Below are positions 16,924 through 26,474 of a stretch of 64,000 nt of DNA, in pieces; the first letter of the stretch is position 1; each line of letters begins with the position of its first letter. A program made the position numbers and the translations under genes. Below the pieces are notes generated by a model, which had not been told where the DNA came from, searched no databases, and saw only the letters and a list, made by a program, of their open reading frames with translations. The stretch spans positions 369,151 to 433,150 of the forward strand of contig JAIXWW010000011.1 of the NCBI GenBank assembly GCA_027491085.1, read 5' to 3'. The DNA is from Bacteroidota bacterium. Lineage in GTDB: Bacteria; Bacteroidota; Bacteroidia; UKL13-3.

Positions 16924-16957
16924 AGCCCAACAGAAACATTTCTGTTGGGCTTTTTTA
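16924..16957 (+). terminator. Intrinsic terminator after the outer-membrane protein gene
   Basis: AGCCCAACAGAAA pairs with TTTCTGTTGGGCT (16924-16951) followed by T6. With its A-run upstream it could also serve the convergent cold-shock gene. Confidence 0.9.
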
Positions 16958-16977
16958 TGTCTATTATAACTAACTAC

Positions 16978-17508
16978 TTATTCGGTAGGCTTTTCTGGGT
17001 TAACCTCTGTAATTGCATCTGCAACATCTGCAGTTACTGGTTTTACTTTTTCAACTATTTCTAATTTTACTTTTACAGCACTAGCTCCTTTGTGGGTCAT
17101 TTCTGTTTCAAAAGTTACTTTATCACCTTCCTTCACTTTATCTAAAATACCATTTATGTGCACAAATACACTTTCTTGGCTTTTTAAATCTTTAATAAAT
17201 CCATATCCCTTTGATTCATTAAAAAAAGTAATAACACCTTTTCTAATCAAATCTTGCGGTTCAGCTGCTACTTGTTTGGCTACACCAATAAGCATATCCT
17301 CTGCATTAACCACTCTCTTTTTCTTTGGATCTGGTGGGGTTGTAGTAATGTTTCCATTTTCATCTACATAAGCAAACATTTCTTCAAGGCTTTGACCTTT
17401 TACTGCGTTAGCCTTACGCTCCTCTCTCTTTTCCTCTTTTTCTTTTCTTTTCTTTAGTTTTAATTTTTCTTTTTCTTTTTTACTAAAAGTTTCTTGTGAT
17501 TTGGCCAT
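16978..17508 (-). CDS. Cold-shock domain protein with charged N-terminal extension
   Basis: 176 residues. The first 45 are almost all Lys/Glu/Arg (KKEKEKLKLKKRKEKEEKRE), predicted as a coiled or disordered helix. A cold-shock domain follows at about 88-150: RKGVITFFNESKGYGFIKD with RNP-1 KGYGFI, ESVFVHING with RNP-2 VFVHI, and KEGDKVTFETEMTHKGASAVKV. A short acidic tail ends the protein. The fold binds single-stranded RNA/DNA and acts as an RNA chaperone. The extended form is common in Bacteroidota. No regulatory site was identified in the 273-nt gap upstream; a hairpin at about 17530-17553 is the only structure there. Confidence 0.88.
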   Translation of the reverse strand: MAKSQETFSKKEKEKLKLKKRKEKEEKREERKANAVKGQSLEEMFAYVDENGNITTTPPDPKKKRVVNAEDMLIGVAKQVAAEPQDLIRKGVITFFNESKGYGFIKDLKSQESVFVHINGILDKVKEGDKVTFETEMTHKGASAVKVKLEIVEKVKPVTADVADAITEVNPEKPTE

Positions 17509-17781
17509 TATTTATTATTAAATTGTTATTGCCCTAGTATTTTTTGCAGGGCTTTGGCTTAATTACTAAGATTAGCAGTGAAAAAATTAAAGGTTGTCAA
17601 AGGTAATTTATTCTAGCACTTTTTTACTAAAAATATTTATATCAGTAATTTAAACACTTCAGTGCTTTAAAAACAAACCATGTCAAAAAAGCCTTATCTA
17701 TTATTTCTCAAAAAAAATAATATTTTTGAGCAAAATCGAATATGGTATGATGTTTGATTTTTTAAAAACACTGCACTTAAA

Positions 17782-19182
17782 GTGAAAACTAAACTACTAT
17801 TTATATTATCGATTACAGGTTTATTCATCCTGTCATGTGGCACTTCAAAAAATGGGGTTAACCGCAAGGATAGAAACAAACAACCTGATTGGGTGCAACA
17901 ACGTCCGATAAATTCAAATTATTATGTTGGAATAGGTTATGCGAACAAAACTTTAAACCCAACCGACTTCCAGCAAATGGCCAAAAAGCGTGCTTTAAAC
18001 GATATGATTGGCGAAATAAAAGTGGTGGTTTCAAGCAATTCTATTCTATCGCAATATCAAAACAATGCCAATTATAACCAAATTTTTGCTACCGAAACTC
18101 AAGTAAATGCGCAGGCAATGGTAGAGGATTTTGAAGTAATAGATAGTTGGGAAAACAAAACCGATTTTTACATTTATTACAAACTTTCGAAAAGTGATTA
18201 TGAGGCTGCTAAACGCAGAAAACTGCAAGCTGCCATTGAACAATCGATTAACTTTTTAGATAATGCAGACCAACTTTCCATTAAAGAAAACTTTATGCAA
18301 ATAATGCGCTTGCGAATAAAAGCTTTAGGTGCTTTGCAAAATTATATAAATGAAGATGTAGCAACCGAATATAAAGGCAAACAGGTTTACTTGGTAAACG
18401 AAATTGTGAATCAAATTCAAAACCAGTTATACAAACTGCAAGTTAAAACCGATGTGGTAGAACTAAAAGGCAAAATTGGTAAACCCATCAGCAATCCTTT
18501 TACTGCTAGCGTTAAACTTGCTTCAAACAACTCTTTAGTGCCCTTTGTGCCCCTAACTTTAAAAGCCAATCAAACCAAATTTGATTATGGAAATAGTGCA
18601 GAAACTGATCAAAATGGAGTGGCTACTTTTTCATTAAATAAAATTTTAGCTAAAGACCCCATTCAACAAGTAAAAATAATGGTAGATATTGCCACCATAA
18701 TTAAAACCGATAGTTTAAATGGATTATTAAAAGGTATTTTAACCAATATTGACGCACCAAGTACCAATTTTAGATTGGTAGTAGAACCCATAAAAATATA
18801 CACTAATAGCCAAGAACAAATTTTAGGGAAAACTTTGGAATTTAATATCATTGAGCCTTTGCTTAAGCGTAAGTTGGTAGAGAGCGGATGTAACTTTGTT
18901 ACCGATAGAAAAAATGCAGATTACGAAGTAAAAATAATAGCCAATACCAATGATTTAGGTGTAATGTGGGGTAAAATGTTACAATCTAATATCAATATGG
19001 ATATCAGCATAGTGGATGCAAGAAATAACCAAGAAATTTATAAAAATGCGCTAAAAGACATCAAAGGCTTTCAACTAACACCTGAAAATGCTAGCAAAGA
19101 TGCTTACAATAATATGCTTACTAATTTTTGGGAAAACGTTTACCCCGAATTTTTAAACGAACTTTTATTAGCTGACCATTAG
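17782..19182 (+). CDS. LPP20-family-like lipoprotein
   Basis: 466 residues with a lipoprotein signal (MKTKLLFILSITGLFILSC, Cys19). Residues about 34-150 look like the LPP20 domain: PDWVQQRP, YYVGIGYA, MAKKRALNDMIGEIKVVVSSNS, FEVIDSWENKTDFYIYYKLSK. The remainder contains a Gly/Thr-containing repeat that may be immunoglobulin-like (LVPFVPLTLKANQTKFDYGNS region) and a C-terminal domain. LPP20 proteins are surface or periplasmic lipoproteins of unknown role. The start is GTG at 17782; no ATG precedes the signal. It ends 2 nt from the convergent small lipoprotein gene. Confidence 0.75.
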   Translation: MKTKLLFILSITGLFILSCGTSKNGVNRKDRNKQPDWVQQRPINSNYYVGIGYANKTLNPTDFQQMAKKRALNDMIGEIKVVVSSNSILSQYQNNANYNQIFATETQVNAQAMVEDFEVIDSWENKTDFYIYYKLSKSDYEAAKRRKLQAAIEQSINFLDNADQLSIKENFMQIMRLRIKALGALQNYINEDVATEYKGKQVYLVNEIVNQIQNQLYKLQVKTDVVELKGKIGKPISNPFTASVKLASNNSLVPFVPLTLKANQTKFDYGNSAETDQNGVATFSLNKILAKDPIQQVKIMVDIATIIKTDSLNGLLKGILTNIDAPSTNFRLVVEPIKIYTNSQEQILGKTLEFNIIEPLLKRKLVESGCNFVTDRKNADYEVKIIANTNDLGVMWGKMLQSNINMDISIVDARNNQEIYKNALKDIKGFQLTPENASKDAYNNMLTNFWENVYPEFLNELLLADH

Positions 19183-19184
19183 TT

Positions 19185-19652
19185 TTATTCGGTGCTTTTT
19201 AAAAAGTTAATACCTGCCATCGGAAACTTATCACACCTTAACTCTGCTTCCATAATTCCATTTTTAATAGGGCTAAGCCATATTTCTACATTTTTAGATT
19301 CTAAAAGGTCATTATTGAAAATTTTACCAATTTTACCACATCTAATAATATAAGCTATTCCAGTTACAGATGGTGGTAAGCCATAATTTTTTTCAATAAC
19401 CCCACCTTCAAATTTGGCCATTCCTATATTTCCATTCACATATTTATTGTTTCTAATTTCTATATTAACATCAGCTTTTTCTGATACAAACTTAAAATGC
19501 ATTAATTGGGGTTCTGTTCGAACTGTAATTTTGGTACTTTTTGCATGCCAACTACCAATCATTTCATTTGGCATGTTCCACTTGCAGCTGTTGCAAGAAA
19601 CAAACAATAATATTGTTATAAAAATGGTCGCTACTCTGATAAATATTTTCAT
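19185..19652 (-). CDS. Small lipoprotein of unknown function
   Basis: 155 residues with a lipoprotein signal (MKIFIRVATIFITILLFVSC, Cys20) and a mature part with a GSWHAKSTKITVR start reminiscent of lipocalin-like stress-response lipoproteins. It includes FEGGVIEKNYGLPPSVTGIAY and three further Cys. I do not recognise a named family. It converges with the LPP20-like gene (2 nt between stops). A terminator-like hairpin separates it from pepT upstream, so it needs its own promoter. Confidence 0.65.
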   Translation of the reverse strand: MKIFIRVATIFITILLFVSCNSCKWNMPNEMIGSWHAKSTKITVRTEPQLMHFKFVSEKADVNIEIRNNKYVNGNIGMAKFEGGVIEKNYGLPPSVTGIAYIIRCGKIGKIFNNDLLESKNVEIWLSPIKNGIMEAELRCDKFPMAGINFLKSTE

Positions 19653-19662
19653 AGTAAATTAT

Positions 19663-19704
19663 AAAAGGGTCAATCAATTATTAAATTGATTGACCCTTTT
19701 TTGA
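19663..19704 (-). terminator. Intrinsic terminator after pepT
   Basis: A 17-bp perfect stem (19663-19679 with 19684-19700, outer bases AAAAGGGTCAATCAATT) and a T/A run on each side. It lies 10 nt past the pepT stop and just upstream of the small lipoprotein gene. Confidence 0.85.
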
Positions 19705-19713
19705 AATGAACTT

Positions 19714-20955
19714 TTACGCTTTCTGTTCCCAAACCTGAACTAACTCCACCAATACATCAACTGCGCATTGCATGTCTTGCACACTTACATATTCTTGCTT
19801 ACTATGAATAGCCATTTCGCCAGTAAAAATATTAGGACAAGGTAAACCCATAAACGAAAGTCTTGAACCATCAGTTCCACCTCTAATATTGGTTTTTACC
19901 AAATTTAAACCTGCACGTTTGTAGGCCTCTTCAGCATTGGCCATTACTTGCGGATATTGGTCTAAAATTTCTTTCATGTTGCGGTATTGTTCGGTTACTT
20001 TTATTTCGTAAGTAGCACCTTCAAATTTGGCAACTGCTTGCTGCGCCAATTGTTTTAACAAAGCTTCATGTTCTTTTAGTTTGGCAGTATCAAAATCACG
20101 AACTATAAAGCCAACTGTGGCTTTTTCAACTGTTCCTTCTATTGAAACAGGATGAACAAAACCTTGGTAACCATCAGTTTTTTCAGGACACATGGTATCT
20201 GCCGGCAATAATGTAGTAAAATAAGATGCTACTTTTATAGCGCTTACCATTTTATTTTTAGCATAACCTGGGTGCGCACTTATGCCATGAAAAATTACTT
20301 TACAACCATCAGCACTAAAGGTTTCGCCTTCTAAATGTCCACGTTCGCCACCATCTAAGGTATAACCAAAATCGGCATTCAGTTTTTTCATATCAATTTT
20401 ATCAACCCCCTGCCCTATTTCTTCATCAGGTGTAAACAATATTCTAATATCGCCATGTTTAATTTCTGGGTGAGTTAATAACAATTGAGCTAAATCCATA
20501 ATAATTGCCACACCCGCTTTATCATCGGCACCTAATAAGGTTAAACCACTAGCAGTAATGATATCATCGCCAATTCTTTCTTGCAAATAAGTATGGTTTT
20601 TAGCCGATAGCACTACCGAATTATCATCAGGCATCACAATATCACTTCCATCCCAATTTTTATGAAAAATAGGCTTTACATTGGTTCCACTGCAATCAGG
20701 ACTGGTATCTACGTGAGAACAAAAACATAATACCGGAACTTTTTTATCAGTGTTAGAAGGTATGGTTGCATAAACATAACCAAACTCGTCTGTTTCAGCA
20801 TTTAAGCCTAATGCCATTAATTCATTGCATAAAATTCGGCTCAAATCTTTTTGTTTCTCACTACTTGGATTTGAAGTACTATTAGGATCGGCAGTGGTAT
20901 CAATTTGCACATAGCGCATTAATCTTTCGGCTACTGAGTAGTTATAATTTTTCAT
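19714..20955 (-). CDS. pepT: Peptidase T (tripeptide aminopeptidase)
   Basis: M20B metallopeptidase, 413 residues from ATG 20955 (MKNYNYSVAERLMRYVQIDT); an ATG 12 codons upstream is less like the family. Zinc ligands and catalytic residues are visible in FCSHVDTSPD, LLGADDKAGVAI and FTPDEEIGQGV, with the lid/dimerisation segment around HGISAHPGYAKNKM and the ligand region NIRGGTDGSRLSFMGLPCPN. It removes the N-terminal residue from tripeptides in the cytoplasm. Length matches PepT (about 410). It is monocistronic with a strong terminator. Confidence 0.95.
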   Translation of the reverse strand: MKNYNYSVAERLMRYVQIDTTADPNSTSNPSSEKQKDLSRILCNELMALGLNAETDEFGYVYATIPSNTDKKVPVLCFCSHVDTSPDCSGTNVKPIFHKNWDGSDIVMPDDNSVVLSAKNHTYLQERIGDDIITASGLTLLGADDKAGVAIIMDLAQLLLTHPEIKHGDIRILFTPDEEIGQGVDKIDMKKLNADFGYTLDGGERGHLEGETFSADGCKVIFHGISAHPGYAKNKMVSAIKVASYFTTLLPADTMCPEKTDGYQGFVHPVSIEGTVEKATVGFIVRDFDTAKLKEHEALLKQLAQQAVAKFEGATYEIKVTEQYRNMKEILDQYPQVMANAEEAYKRAGLNLVKTNIRGGTDGSRLSFMGLPCPNIFTGEMAIHSKQEYVSVQDMQCAVDVLVELVQVWEQKA

Positions 20956-21134
20956 TGTACAATAATTGTAAATTAAACTGACGAATTGCACTAAAATTTT
21001 ATTGACGGTACTCCATTTTAGTATTAAACATTTACTTAAATGTGTTGAATGGAAAAATTTACTGTTGAAATAAAAATTAAAAATCCCTCATAATGAGCAA
21101 GTTTTAAAAAAATAAAAAAATATTATGACGAAAA

Positions 21135-21165
21135 TTTGATAATATGACTTTTGTTAGTAAATTTG
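21135..21165 (+). promoter_or_regulatory. Bacteroidota-type promoter of the ECF sigma-factor gene
   Basis: TTTG (21135-21138), 19-nt spacer, TAAATTTG (21158-21165); leader about 90 nt. The rest of the 308-nt gap 20956-21263 shows nothing else. Confidence 0.7.
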
Positions 21166-21263
21166 ATTAAACAATAAAACTAAAATTCATCGCCTATAAA
21201 GTATAAACCTTTACACTAACCAATTAATAATAACTGTTTGCTAAAAAACTACTGAACCAATTA

Positions 21264-21893
21264 ATGCTTACAATTATGCAAACCTCAAAAGTTAGTGACG
21301 ATGAATTGATACTGATGTATCTTAATGGCGATGTGCGTAGTTTCGAAACATTGCTAAGAAGGCATAAAAATGCTGGCTTTTCAATAATTTTACAAAAAGT
21401 AAAACATAGAGATGTTGCGGAAGAAATTTTCCAAAATGTTTTTATCAAAATTATTGAAGTTTTAAACGATGGCCGTTATACTGAAACAGGAAGGTTTAAA
21501 CAGTATTTGATGCGTTTATGCAATAACTTTTCAATTGATTACTTACGCAAAAATTCAAAAAAAAGAGAGTTTCTTTTCTCCAACTTTATGAGCACAGATG
21601 CAGAAGACGAAAGTTACTCGTATTTTGACAATTATGCAGACGAAAAAGTACGCGCTCCTTTCGAAGATTTTGAAGCTGAAAAAGAAGCTACACTTTTACG
21701 TAGTTTAATTTTACAATTACCCACTGAACAACAAGAAGTGATTATTTTAAAACATTGGGGCAATTTAAAATTTAGAGAAATAGCTGATCAAATTGGCGAA
21801 AATATCAATACTGTTCAAGGTAGATTTAGATACGGAATTAAAAAATTGAAAGAGCTAATTAAACAGCATCAAATTGAAATTTCGTTGAATTAG
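21264..21893 (+). CDS. RNA polymerase sigma factor, ECF type
   Basis: 209 residues from ATG 21264 (or 205 from the second ATG at 21276). Region 2 is ELILMYLNGDVRSFETLLRRHKN through DVAEEIFQNVFIKIIEVL and FKQYLMRLCNNFSIDYLRKN. Region 4 is LILQLPTEQQEVIILKHWGNLKFREIADQIGENINTVQGRFRYGIKKLKEL, a helix-turn-helix that reads the -35 element. The linker between them is long and acidic. No anti-sigma factor is adjacent; a DUF4294 gene follows after 35 nt and may be co-transcribed. Confidence 0.92.
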   Translation: MLTIMQTSKVSDDELILMYLNGDVRSFETLLRRHKNAGFSIILQKVKHRDVAEEIFQNVFIKIIEVLNDGRYTETGRFKQYLMRLCNNFSIDYLRKNSKKREFLFSNFMSTDAEDESYSYFDNYADEKVRAPFEDFEAEKEATLLRSLILQLPTEQQEVIILKHWGNLKFREIADQIGENINTVQGRFRYGIKKLKELIKQHQIEISLN

Positions 21894-21928
21894 AATACTT
21901 TTGGCATTATTTTTTCAATAGTATTTTT

Positions 21929-22453
21929 ATGAAAATCAGAAACCTTTTTATTTACTTATTCTTATTTGGCTCAATAACTATTAAAGCTCAGGATACTTTA
22001 AAAAACGTTACCCTTCCTGACTTTATAGTTACTGCCCAAAAAGATCCTGAATACGAAAAAAAATACCAACGTTTGGTTTATAATGTAAAAAAAGCGCTTC
22101 CTTATGCAAAGTTAGCTGCTTTTAGGTACCAAATGTTGGAGCAAAACCTACAGCTTTTACCTACCGAAAAGGCCAGAAAGGCATACTTAAAGAAAACAGA
22201 AGCCAATATAAAAGACCAATTTATGGACGATTTGAAAGGCTTAACTGTAAGTCAAGGCAAAATACTAATAAAGCTAATTTATAGAGAGACAGGCAGAACA
22301 ACATACGATTTATTAGAAACCTATAGAGGTAATTTTACAGCCTATTTTTGGCAAGGAATGACAAAATTTTACGGTGGAAATTTAAAAGACGAGTATAACC
22401 CAATAGAAGATTGGCAAATAGAACAAATAATAAAGCAGTTAGGCTTTGAATAA
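21929..22453 (+). CDS. DUF4294 family secreted protein
   Basis: 174 residues with a signal peptide (MKIRNLFIYLFLFGSITIKAQ) and the DUF4294 core: YQRLVYNVKKALPYAKLAAFRY, a Lys/Glu-rich helix, then LTVSQGKILIKLIYRETGRTTYDLLETYRGNFTAYFWQGMTKFYG and EDWQIEQIIKQL. The family is confined to Bacteroidota and has no assigned role. It begins 35 nt after the ECF sigma gene in the same direction, so it is probably in the same transcript. Confidence 0.88.
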   Translation: MKIRNLFIYLFLFGSITIKAQDTLKNVTLPDFIVTAQKDPEYEKKYQRLVYNVKKALPYAKLAAFRYQMLEQNLQLLPTEKARKAYLKKTEANIKDQFMDDLKGLTVSQGKILIKLIYRETGRTTYDLLETYRGNFTAYFWQGMTKFYGGNLKDEYNPIEDWQIEQIIKQLGFE

Positions 22454-22504
22454 TTAAATAATTTGCAAGCTTAACGAACTAATTTATTTTAACACTTTGC
22501 CCCT

Positions 22505-24403
22505 TTATTGAAAGGCATTTCCTAATTTTCTGCTACTAAGTTTTAGTTCTATTTCGGTTAAAGATTCAGGATCTTCAATGGTTGAAGGAATATTATATGC
22601 CAATCCATCAGCAATATGCCTAATGGTTTTGCGTAAAATTTTCCCCGATCGAGTTTTAGGTAAACGCTTTACTACTACAGCATTTTTAAAAACAGCCACA
22701 GCACCTATTTTTTCTCTAATTAAAGCCACCAATTCATTTTCCAATATTTCTTCAATACATTCAATACCATCTTTTATTACTACCAATGCAATAGGTCTTT
22801 GTCCCCTTAGTTCATCGGCAATTCCAAGCACAGCACATTCAGCTACACTTGGGTGTGCAGCAATTAATTCTTCCATTTCTCCCGTGCTCAATCTGTGGCC
22901 AGCTACATTTATAACATCGTCTATTCTACCCATTATATAAAAATAACCATCTTCATCTTTGTAACCACCATCTCCAGTTAAATAATAGCCTAAAAAATGC
23001 TCTAAATAACCTTTTCTAAAACGTTCATCGTTGTTCCATAAAGTAGGTAAACATCCGGGAGGCAATGGTAATTGAATGGTAACAAATCCTTCTTGATTTG
23101 GGCCTAGTTTTTCGCCTTCTTCCGATAGTATTTGAATATCGTATCCACATACCGGTAATCCTGCTGAGCCCGATTTGGCTTCAAACTGTTCTACTCCCAT
23201 CATAATACCAATCATTGGCCAACCACTTTCGGTTTGCCACCAATGGTCAATCACTGGTTTTTGTAGTAAATTTTTTATCCAGCTGTAAGTAGCGGGATCT
23301 AATCTTTCGCCTGCTAAAAATAAGGTTCTTAAAGATGAGAGATTGTATTGTTTTAAAATAGTTCCTTCATCGTCTTCCTTTTTTATGGCTCTAATTGCTG
23401 TAGGTGCGGTAAACATTAAGTTAACTTTATGTTGTTCAACTACTCGCCAAAAGCCACCACAATCGGGAGTTTTTACTGGTTTTCCTTCGTATAAAACAGT
23501 GGCGCAACCATTTAATAATGTTCCGTAGACTATATAACTATGTCCAACCACCCAACCCACATCGCTAGCAGCCCAAAATACATCACCTTCTTTAGCATTG
23601 TAAAAATGGGTCATACTAAATTTTAGAGCAGTGGCGTAACCTCCAGTATCGCGCACTATACCTTTGGGTGTTCCTGTTGTGCCCGAAGTGTAAAGAATAT
23701 AAAGCGGATGTGTAGCTTCAACTGCAACATAGTTGACAGATTCCGATTGGTTTAAAAGAGTTTCAAAATCAATTTCGTTGGCATTATTTATGGTGTCATT
23801 ACCATTTGTTCTTCTGTATAAAATGGTATAATTGGGTTTGTGGTTTGCTTCATCAATTGCTTTATCTACTAAGTGTTTGTAATGAATTACTTTATCTACT
23901 TCTAAACCATAAGAAGCAGTTATAATAGCTTTAGGTTTTGCATCATCTATGCGCATGGCCAATTCATGAGGAGCAAATCCTCCAAACACTACAGAATGTA
24001 TAGCACCTATTCTAGCGCAAGCCAACATAGCAATTACCGCTTGAGGAATCATTGGCATATAAATTACCACTGTATCGCCTTTGGTTATGCCTAATTTTGT
24101 TAAGCCTCCGGCAAATTTTGCAACTAAATGAGTAAGTTCATTATAGGTAAAATGTTGAACAATTAAAGTAACGGGAGAATCATATATTAATGCTATTTCA
24201 TTGCCTCTGCCCGCTGCTATATGCGCATCTAAACAAAGTGCCGACATGTTTAATTCACCATCGGTAAACCATTGGTAAAAGCCTTTTTCGTTAACTGATA
24301 AAGTATTGGTTGGATGTTTTATCCAATTTATTGCTGAGGCTTGTTTAGCCCAAAAAGTCTCCTTATTGATTATGCTATCTTGGTATAGTTCTGAGTATTT
24401 CAT
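22505..24403 (-). CDS. prpE: Propionyl-CoA synthetase-like acyl-CoA ligase
   Basis: 632 residues of the AMP-forming acyl-CoA synthetase family. Seen in order: PIPQAVIAMLACARIGAIHSVVFGGFAPHELAMRI, the P-loop YILYTSGTTGTPKGIVRDTGG, FWAASDVGWVVGHSYIVYG, WWQTESGWPMIG, YLTGDGGYKDEDGYFYIMGR, and the acylation-site loop LPKTRSGKILRKTIR. The RDTGG form after the P-loop and the GKPVKTPD segment are PrpE-like. It converts propionate (or acetate) to the CoA ester with ATP. It differs clearly from the acs gene at 51448. Possible acetylation of the GK Lys would silence it, as in known homologues. Confidence 0.88.
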   Translation of the reverse strand: MKYSELYQDSIINKETFWAKQASAINWIKHPTNTLSVNEKGFYQWFTDGELNMSALCLDAHIAAGRGNEIALIYDSPVTLIVQHFTYNELTHLVAKFAGGLTKLGITKGDTVVIYMPMIPQAVIAMLACARIGAIHSVVFGGFAPHELAMRIDDAKPKAIITASYGLEVDKVIHYKHLVDKAIDEANHKPNYTILYRRTNGNDTINNANEIDFETLLNQSESVNYVAVEATHPLYILYTSGTTGTPKGIVRDTGGYATALKFSMTHFYNAKEGDVFWAASDVGWVVGHSYIVYGTLLNGCATVLYEGKPVKTPDCGGFWRVVEQHKVNLMFTAPTAIRAIKKEDDEGTILKQYNLSSLRTLFLAGERLDPATYSWIKNLLQKPVIDHWWQTESGWPMIGIMMGVEQFEAKSGSAGLPVCGYDIQILSEEGEKLGPNQEGFVTIQLPLPPGCLPTLWNNDERFRKGYLEHFLGYYLTGDGGYKDEDGYFYIMGRIDDVINVAGHRLSTGEMEELIAAHPSVAECAVLGIADELRGQRPIALVVIKDGIECIEEILENELVALIREKIGAVAVFKNAVVVKRLPKTRSGKILRKTIRHIADGLAYNIPSTIEDPESLTEIELKLSSRKLGNAFQ

Positions 24404-24459
24404 GAGTGAAAATTTTTTATAAAATTATTCATCTTTACTCATAAATAATATGACCACTA

Positions 24460-24473
24460 TATCAATTTAGCAA
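24460..24473 (-). promoter_or_regulatory. 14-mer shared with the rarA upstream region
   Basis: TATCAATTTAGCAA (plus-strand reading) begins 57 nt from the prpE start. The identical 14-mer begins 57 nt from the rarA start (29389-29402). On the coding strand a TA-led -7-like element occurs at the same offset in both. It is probably a promoter segment. Confidence 0.4.
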
Positions 24474-24593
24474 AATTTTGGAAAAACTGAGTAAAATATA
24501 GTGTTTTGCTTTAGGGAATTGTCAATCAAAAAATAATAAAATCATTCATTCAAAGGTTTATATTTGCCATCCTTATTTTTAAAAATAAAAAAC

Positions 24594-26267
24594 ATGTCAG
24601 ATCATAAAATTATATTCTCCATGGCGGGTGTTAGCAAGACACATCCACCACAAAAACAAGTCCTTAAAAATATTTACCTTTCGTTTTTCTACGGTGCCAA
24701 AATTGGTGTTTTAGGTTTAAATGGTTCGGGTAAATCAAGTTTATTAAAAATTATTGCTGGAATTGATAAAAGTTTTCAAGGCGAAGTAGTTTTTGATAAA
24801 GATTATAAAATTGGTTTTTTAGAGCAAGAACCAACTTTAGACGAAACCAAAACTGTAGTAGAATGTGTGAAAGAAGGCGTTAAACACATCACTGATTTAT
24901 TAGAAGAGTTTGAAGAAATTAACAACAAACTAGCCGACCCTAATTTGGATGGTGATGAAATGATGAAAATTTTGGATAGACAAGCTACCGTTATGGAATT
25001 GCTTGACCAAAATGATGCATGGGAATTAGATACAAAATTAGAAAAGGCCATGGATGCATTGCGTTGTCCTGAGCCAGATCAAATGGTAAATGTACTTTCA
25101 GGTGGTGAACGCAGACGTGTGGCTTTATGCCGTTTGTTATTAAGCAATCCCGATATTTTATTATTAGATGAACCTACCAATCACTTAGATGCTGAAAGTG
25201 TAGATTGGTTAGAACAATATTTGAAAAATTTCCCAGGAACTGTAATTGCAGTAACGCATGATCGATACTTCCTAGATAACGTAGCTGGTTGGATTTTAGA
25301 GTTAGATCGTGGCGAAGGAATTCCTTGGAAAGGAAATTACAGTAGCTGGTTAGAGCAAAAAGCTAACAGATTAAAAGCCGAAGAAAAAGCCGAAGGAAAA
25401 CGTGCAAAAGCTTTGGAACGTGAGTTAGATTGGGTTCGTCAAGGTGCTAAAGGTCGTCAAACAAAGCAAAAGGCACGTTTGAATGCCTACGATAGAATGT
25501 TGGGTGAAGATCAAAAAGAAAAAGAACAAACTTTGGAATTGTTTATTCCTCCTGGACCACGTTTAGGTGATGTGGTTATAAAAGCACAAGGTGTAAGCAA
25601 ATCTTATGGCAATAAACTATTATATGAAAACCTTAATTTTAGTTTACCAAAAGGTGGAATTGTAGGGATAATAGGGCCAAATGGTGTGGGTAAAACTACT
25701 CTATTCCGCATGATGATGGGATTGGAACAACCGGATGCAGGAACATTTAAAGTGGGCGAAACTGTTAAAACAGCTTACGTTGACCAAACCCACAAAGATT
25801 TATTACCCGACAAAACCGTATATGAAGTTATAAGTGGTGGTACAGATTTAATTCAAGTAGGAACCCAACAAGTAAATGCGAGAGCGTATGTTTCTAAATT
25901 TAATTTTGGAGGAAGCGATCAAGGTAAAAAAGTTAGTGTACTTTCAGGTGGAGAGCGTAACCGCGTTCATTTAGCCATTACTTTAAAAGAAGGTGGAAAC
26001 GTATTATTGTTAGATGAGCCAACCAATGATATTGACGTAAACACTTTACGTGCTTTGGAAGAAGCCATTGAAAACTTTGCAGGTTGTGTAGTAGTTATTT
26101 CCCATGATAGATGGTTTATTAACCGTATTGCAACGCATATTTTAGCATTTGAAGGTAACTCGCAAGTGTATTTCTTTGAAGGTGATTACAGTGCTTACGA
26201 GGAGAATAAAAAACAGCGCTTAGGCGATTCTGCTCCGCATAGAGTTCGTTTTAAAAATATAAACTAA
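24594..26267 (+). CDS. ettA: Energy-dependent translational throttle protein EttA (ABC-F)
   Basis: 557 residues from ATG 24594 (MSDHKIIFSMAGVSK); an ATG ten codons upstream does not fit the family. It has two ABC ATPase domains: Walker A GLNGSGKSS and signature LSGGERRRVALCRLL in the first, GPNGVGKTT and LSGGERNRVHLA in the second, with LLLDEPTNHLD and LLLDEPTNDID Walker B motifs. The EttA-type arm (EEFEEINNKLADPN ... NDAWELDTKLEKAMDALRCPE) and the P-site tRNA interaction linker (EQKANRLKAEEKAEGKRAKALERELDWVRQG) are present. EttA binds the ribosomal E site and gates elongation by ADP/ATP ratio. A TATATTTG -7 box lies at 24559-24566. Confidence 0.95.
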   Translation: MSDHKIIFSMAGVSKTHPPQKQVLKNIYLSFFYGAKIGVLGLNGSGKSSLLKIIAGIDKSFQGEVVFDKDYKIGFLEQEPTLDETKTVVECVKEGVKHITDLLEEFEEINNKLADPNLDGDEMMKILDRQATVMELLDQNDAWELDTKLEKAMDALRCPEPDQMVNVLSGGERRRVALCRLLLSNPDILLLDEPTNHLDAESVDWLEQYLKNFPGTVIAVTHDRYFLDNVAGWILELDRGEGIPWKGNYSSWLEQKANRLKAEEKAEGKRAKALERELDWVRQGAKGRQTKQKARLNAYDRMLGEDQKEKEQTLELFIPPGPRLGDVVIKAQGVSKSYGNKLLYENLNFSLPKGGIVGIIGPNGVGKTTLFRMMMGLEQPDAGTFKVGETVKTAYVDQTHKDLLPDKTVYEVISGGTDLIQVGTQQVNARAYVSKFNFGGSDQGKKVSVLSGGERNRVHLAITLKEGGNVLLLDEPTNDIDVNTLRALEEAIENFAGCVVVISHDRWFINRIATHILAFEGNSQVYFFEGDYSAYEENKKQRLGDSAPHRVRFKNIN

Positions 26268-26364
26268 TTTAAAACCATAACTAAAAGCATTGTCAGAAAT
26301 GATATGGCTTTTACCACCAGTTTTTATGATTTAATGTACTATATTTTAGAATCATTTTAACAAA

Positions 26365-26398
26365 AAACCGCTTTAGCAAAAAACTAAAGCGGTTTTTT
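26365..26398 (+). terminator. Intrinsic terminator after ettA
   Basis: AAACCGCTTTAG pairs with CTAAAGCGGTTT (26365-26394), followed by T. Confidence 0.85.
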
Positions 26399-26434
26399 AA
26401 TTTAACCTCCCGAAGCGAATCTTAAGTAAATAAA

Positions 26435-26465
26435 AAAGGCTTATAAGTTAAACTTATAAGCCTTT
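26435..26465 (-). terminator. Intrinsic terminator of tRNA-Phe
   Basis: AAAGGCTTATAAGTT (26435-26449) pairs with its exact complement at 26451-26465. It lies 10 nt past the tRNA 3' end, with a T run on the minus strand. Confidence 0.8.
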
Positions 26466-26474
26466 ATTTTTGTG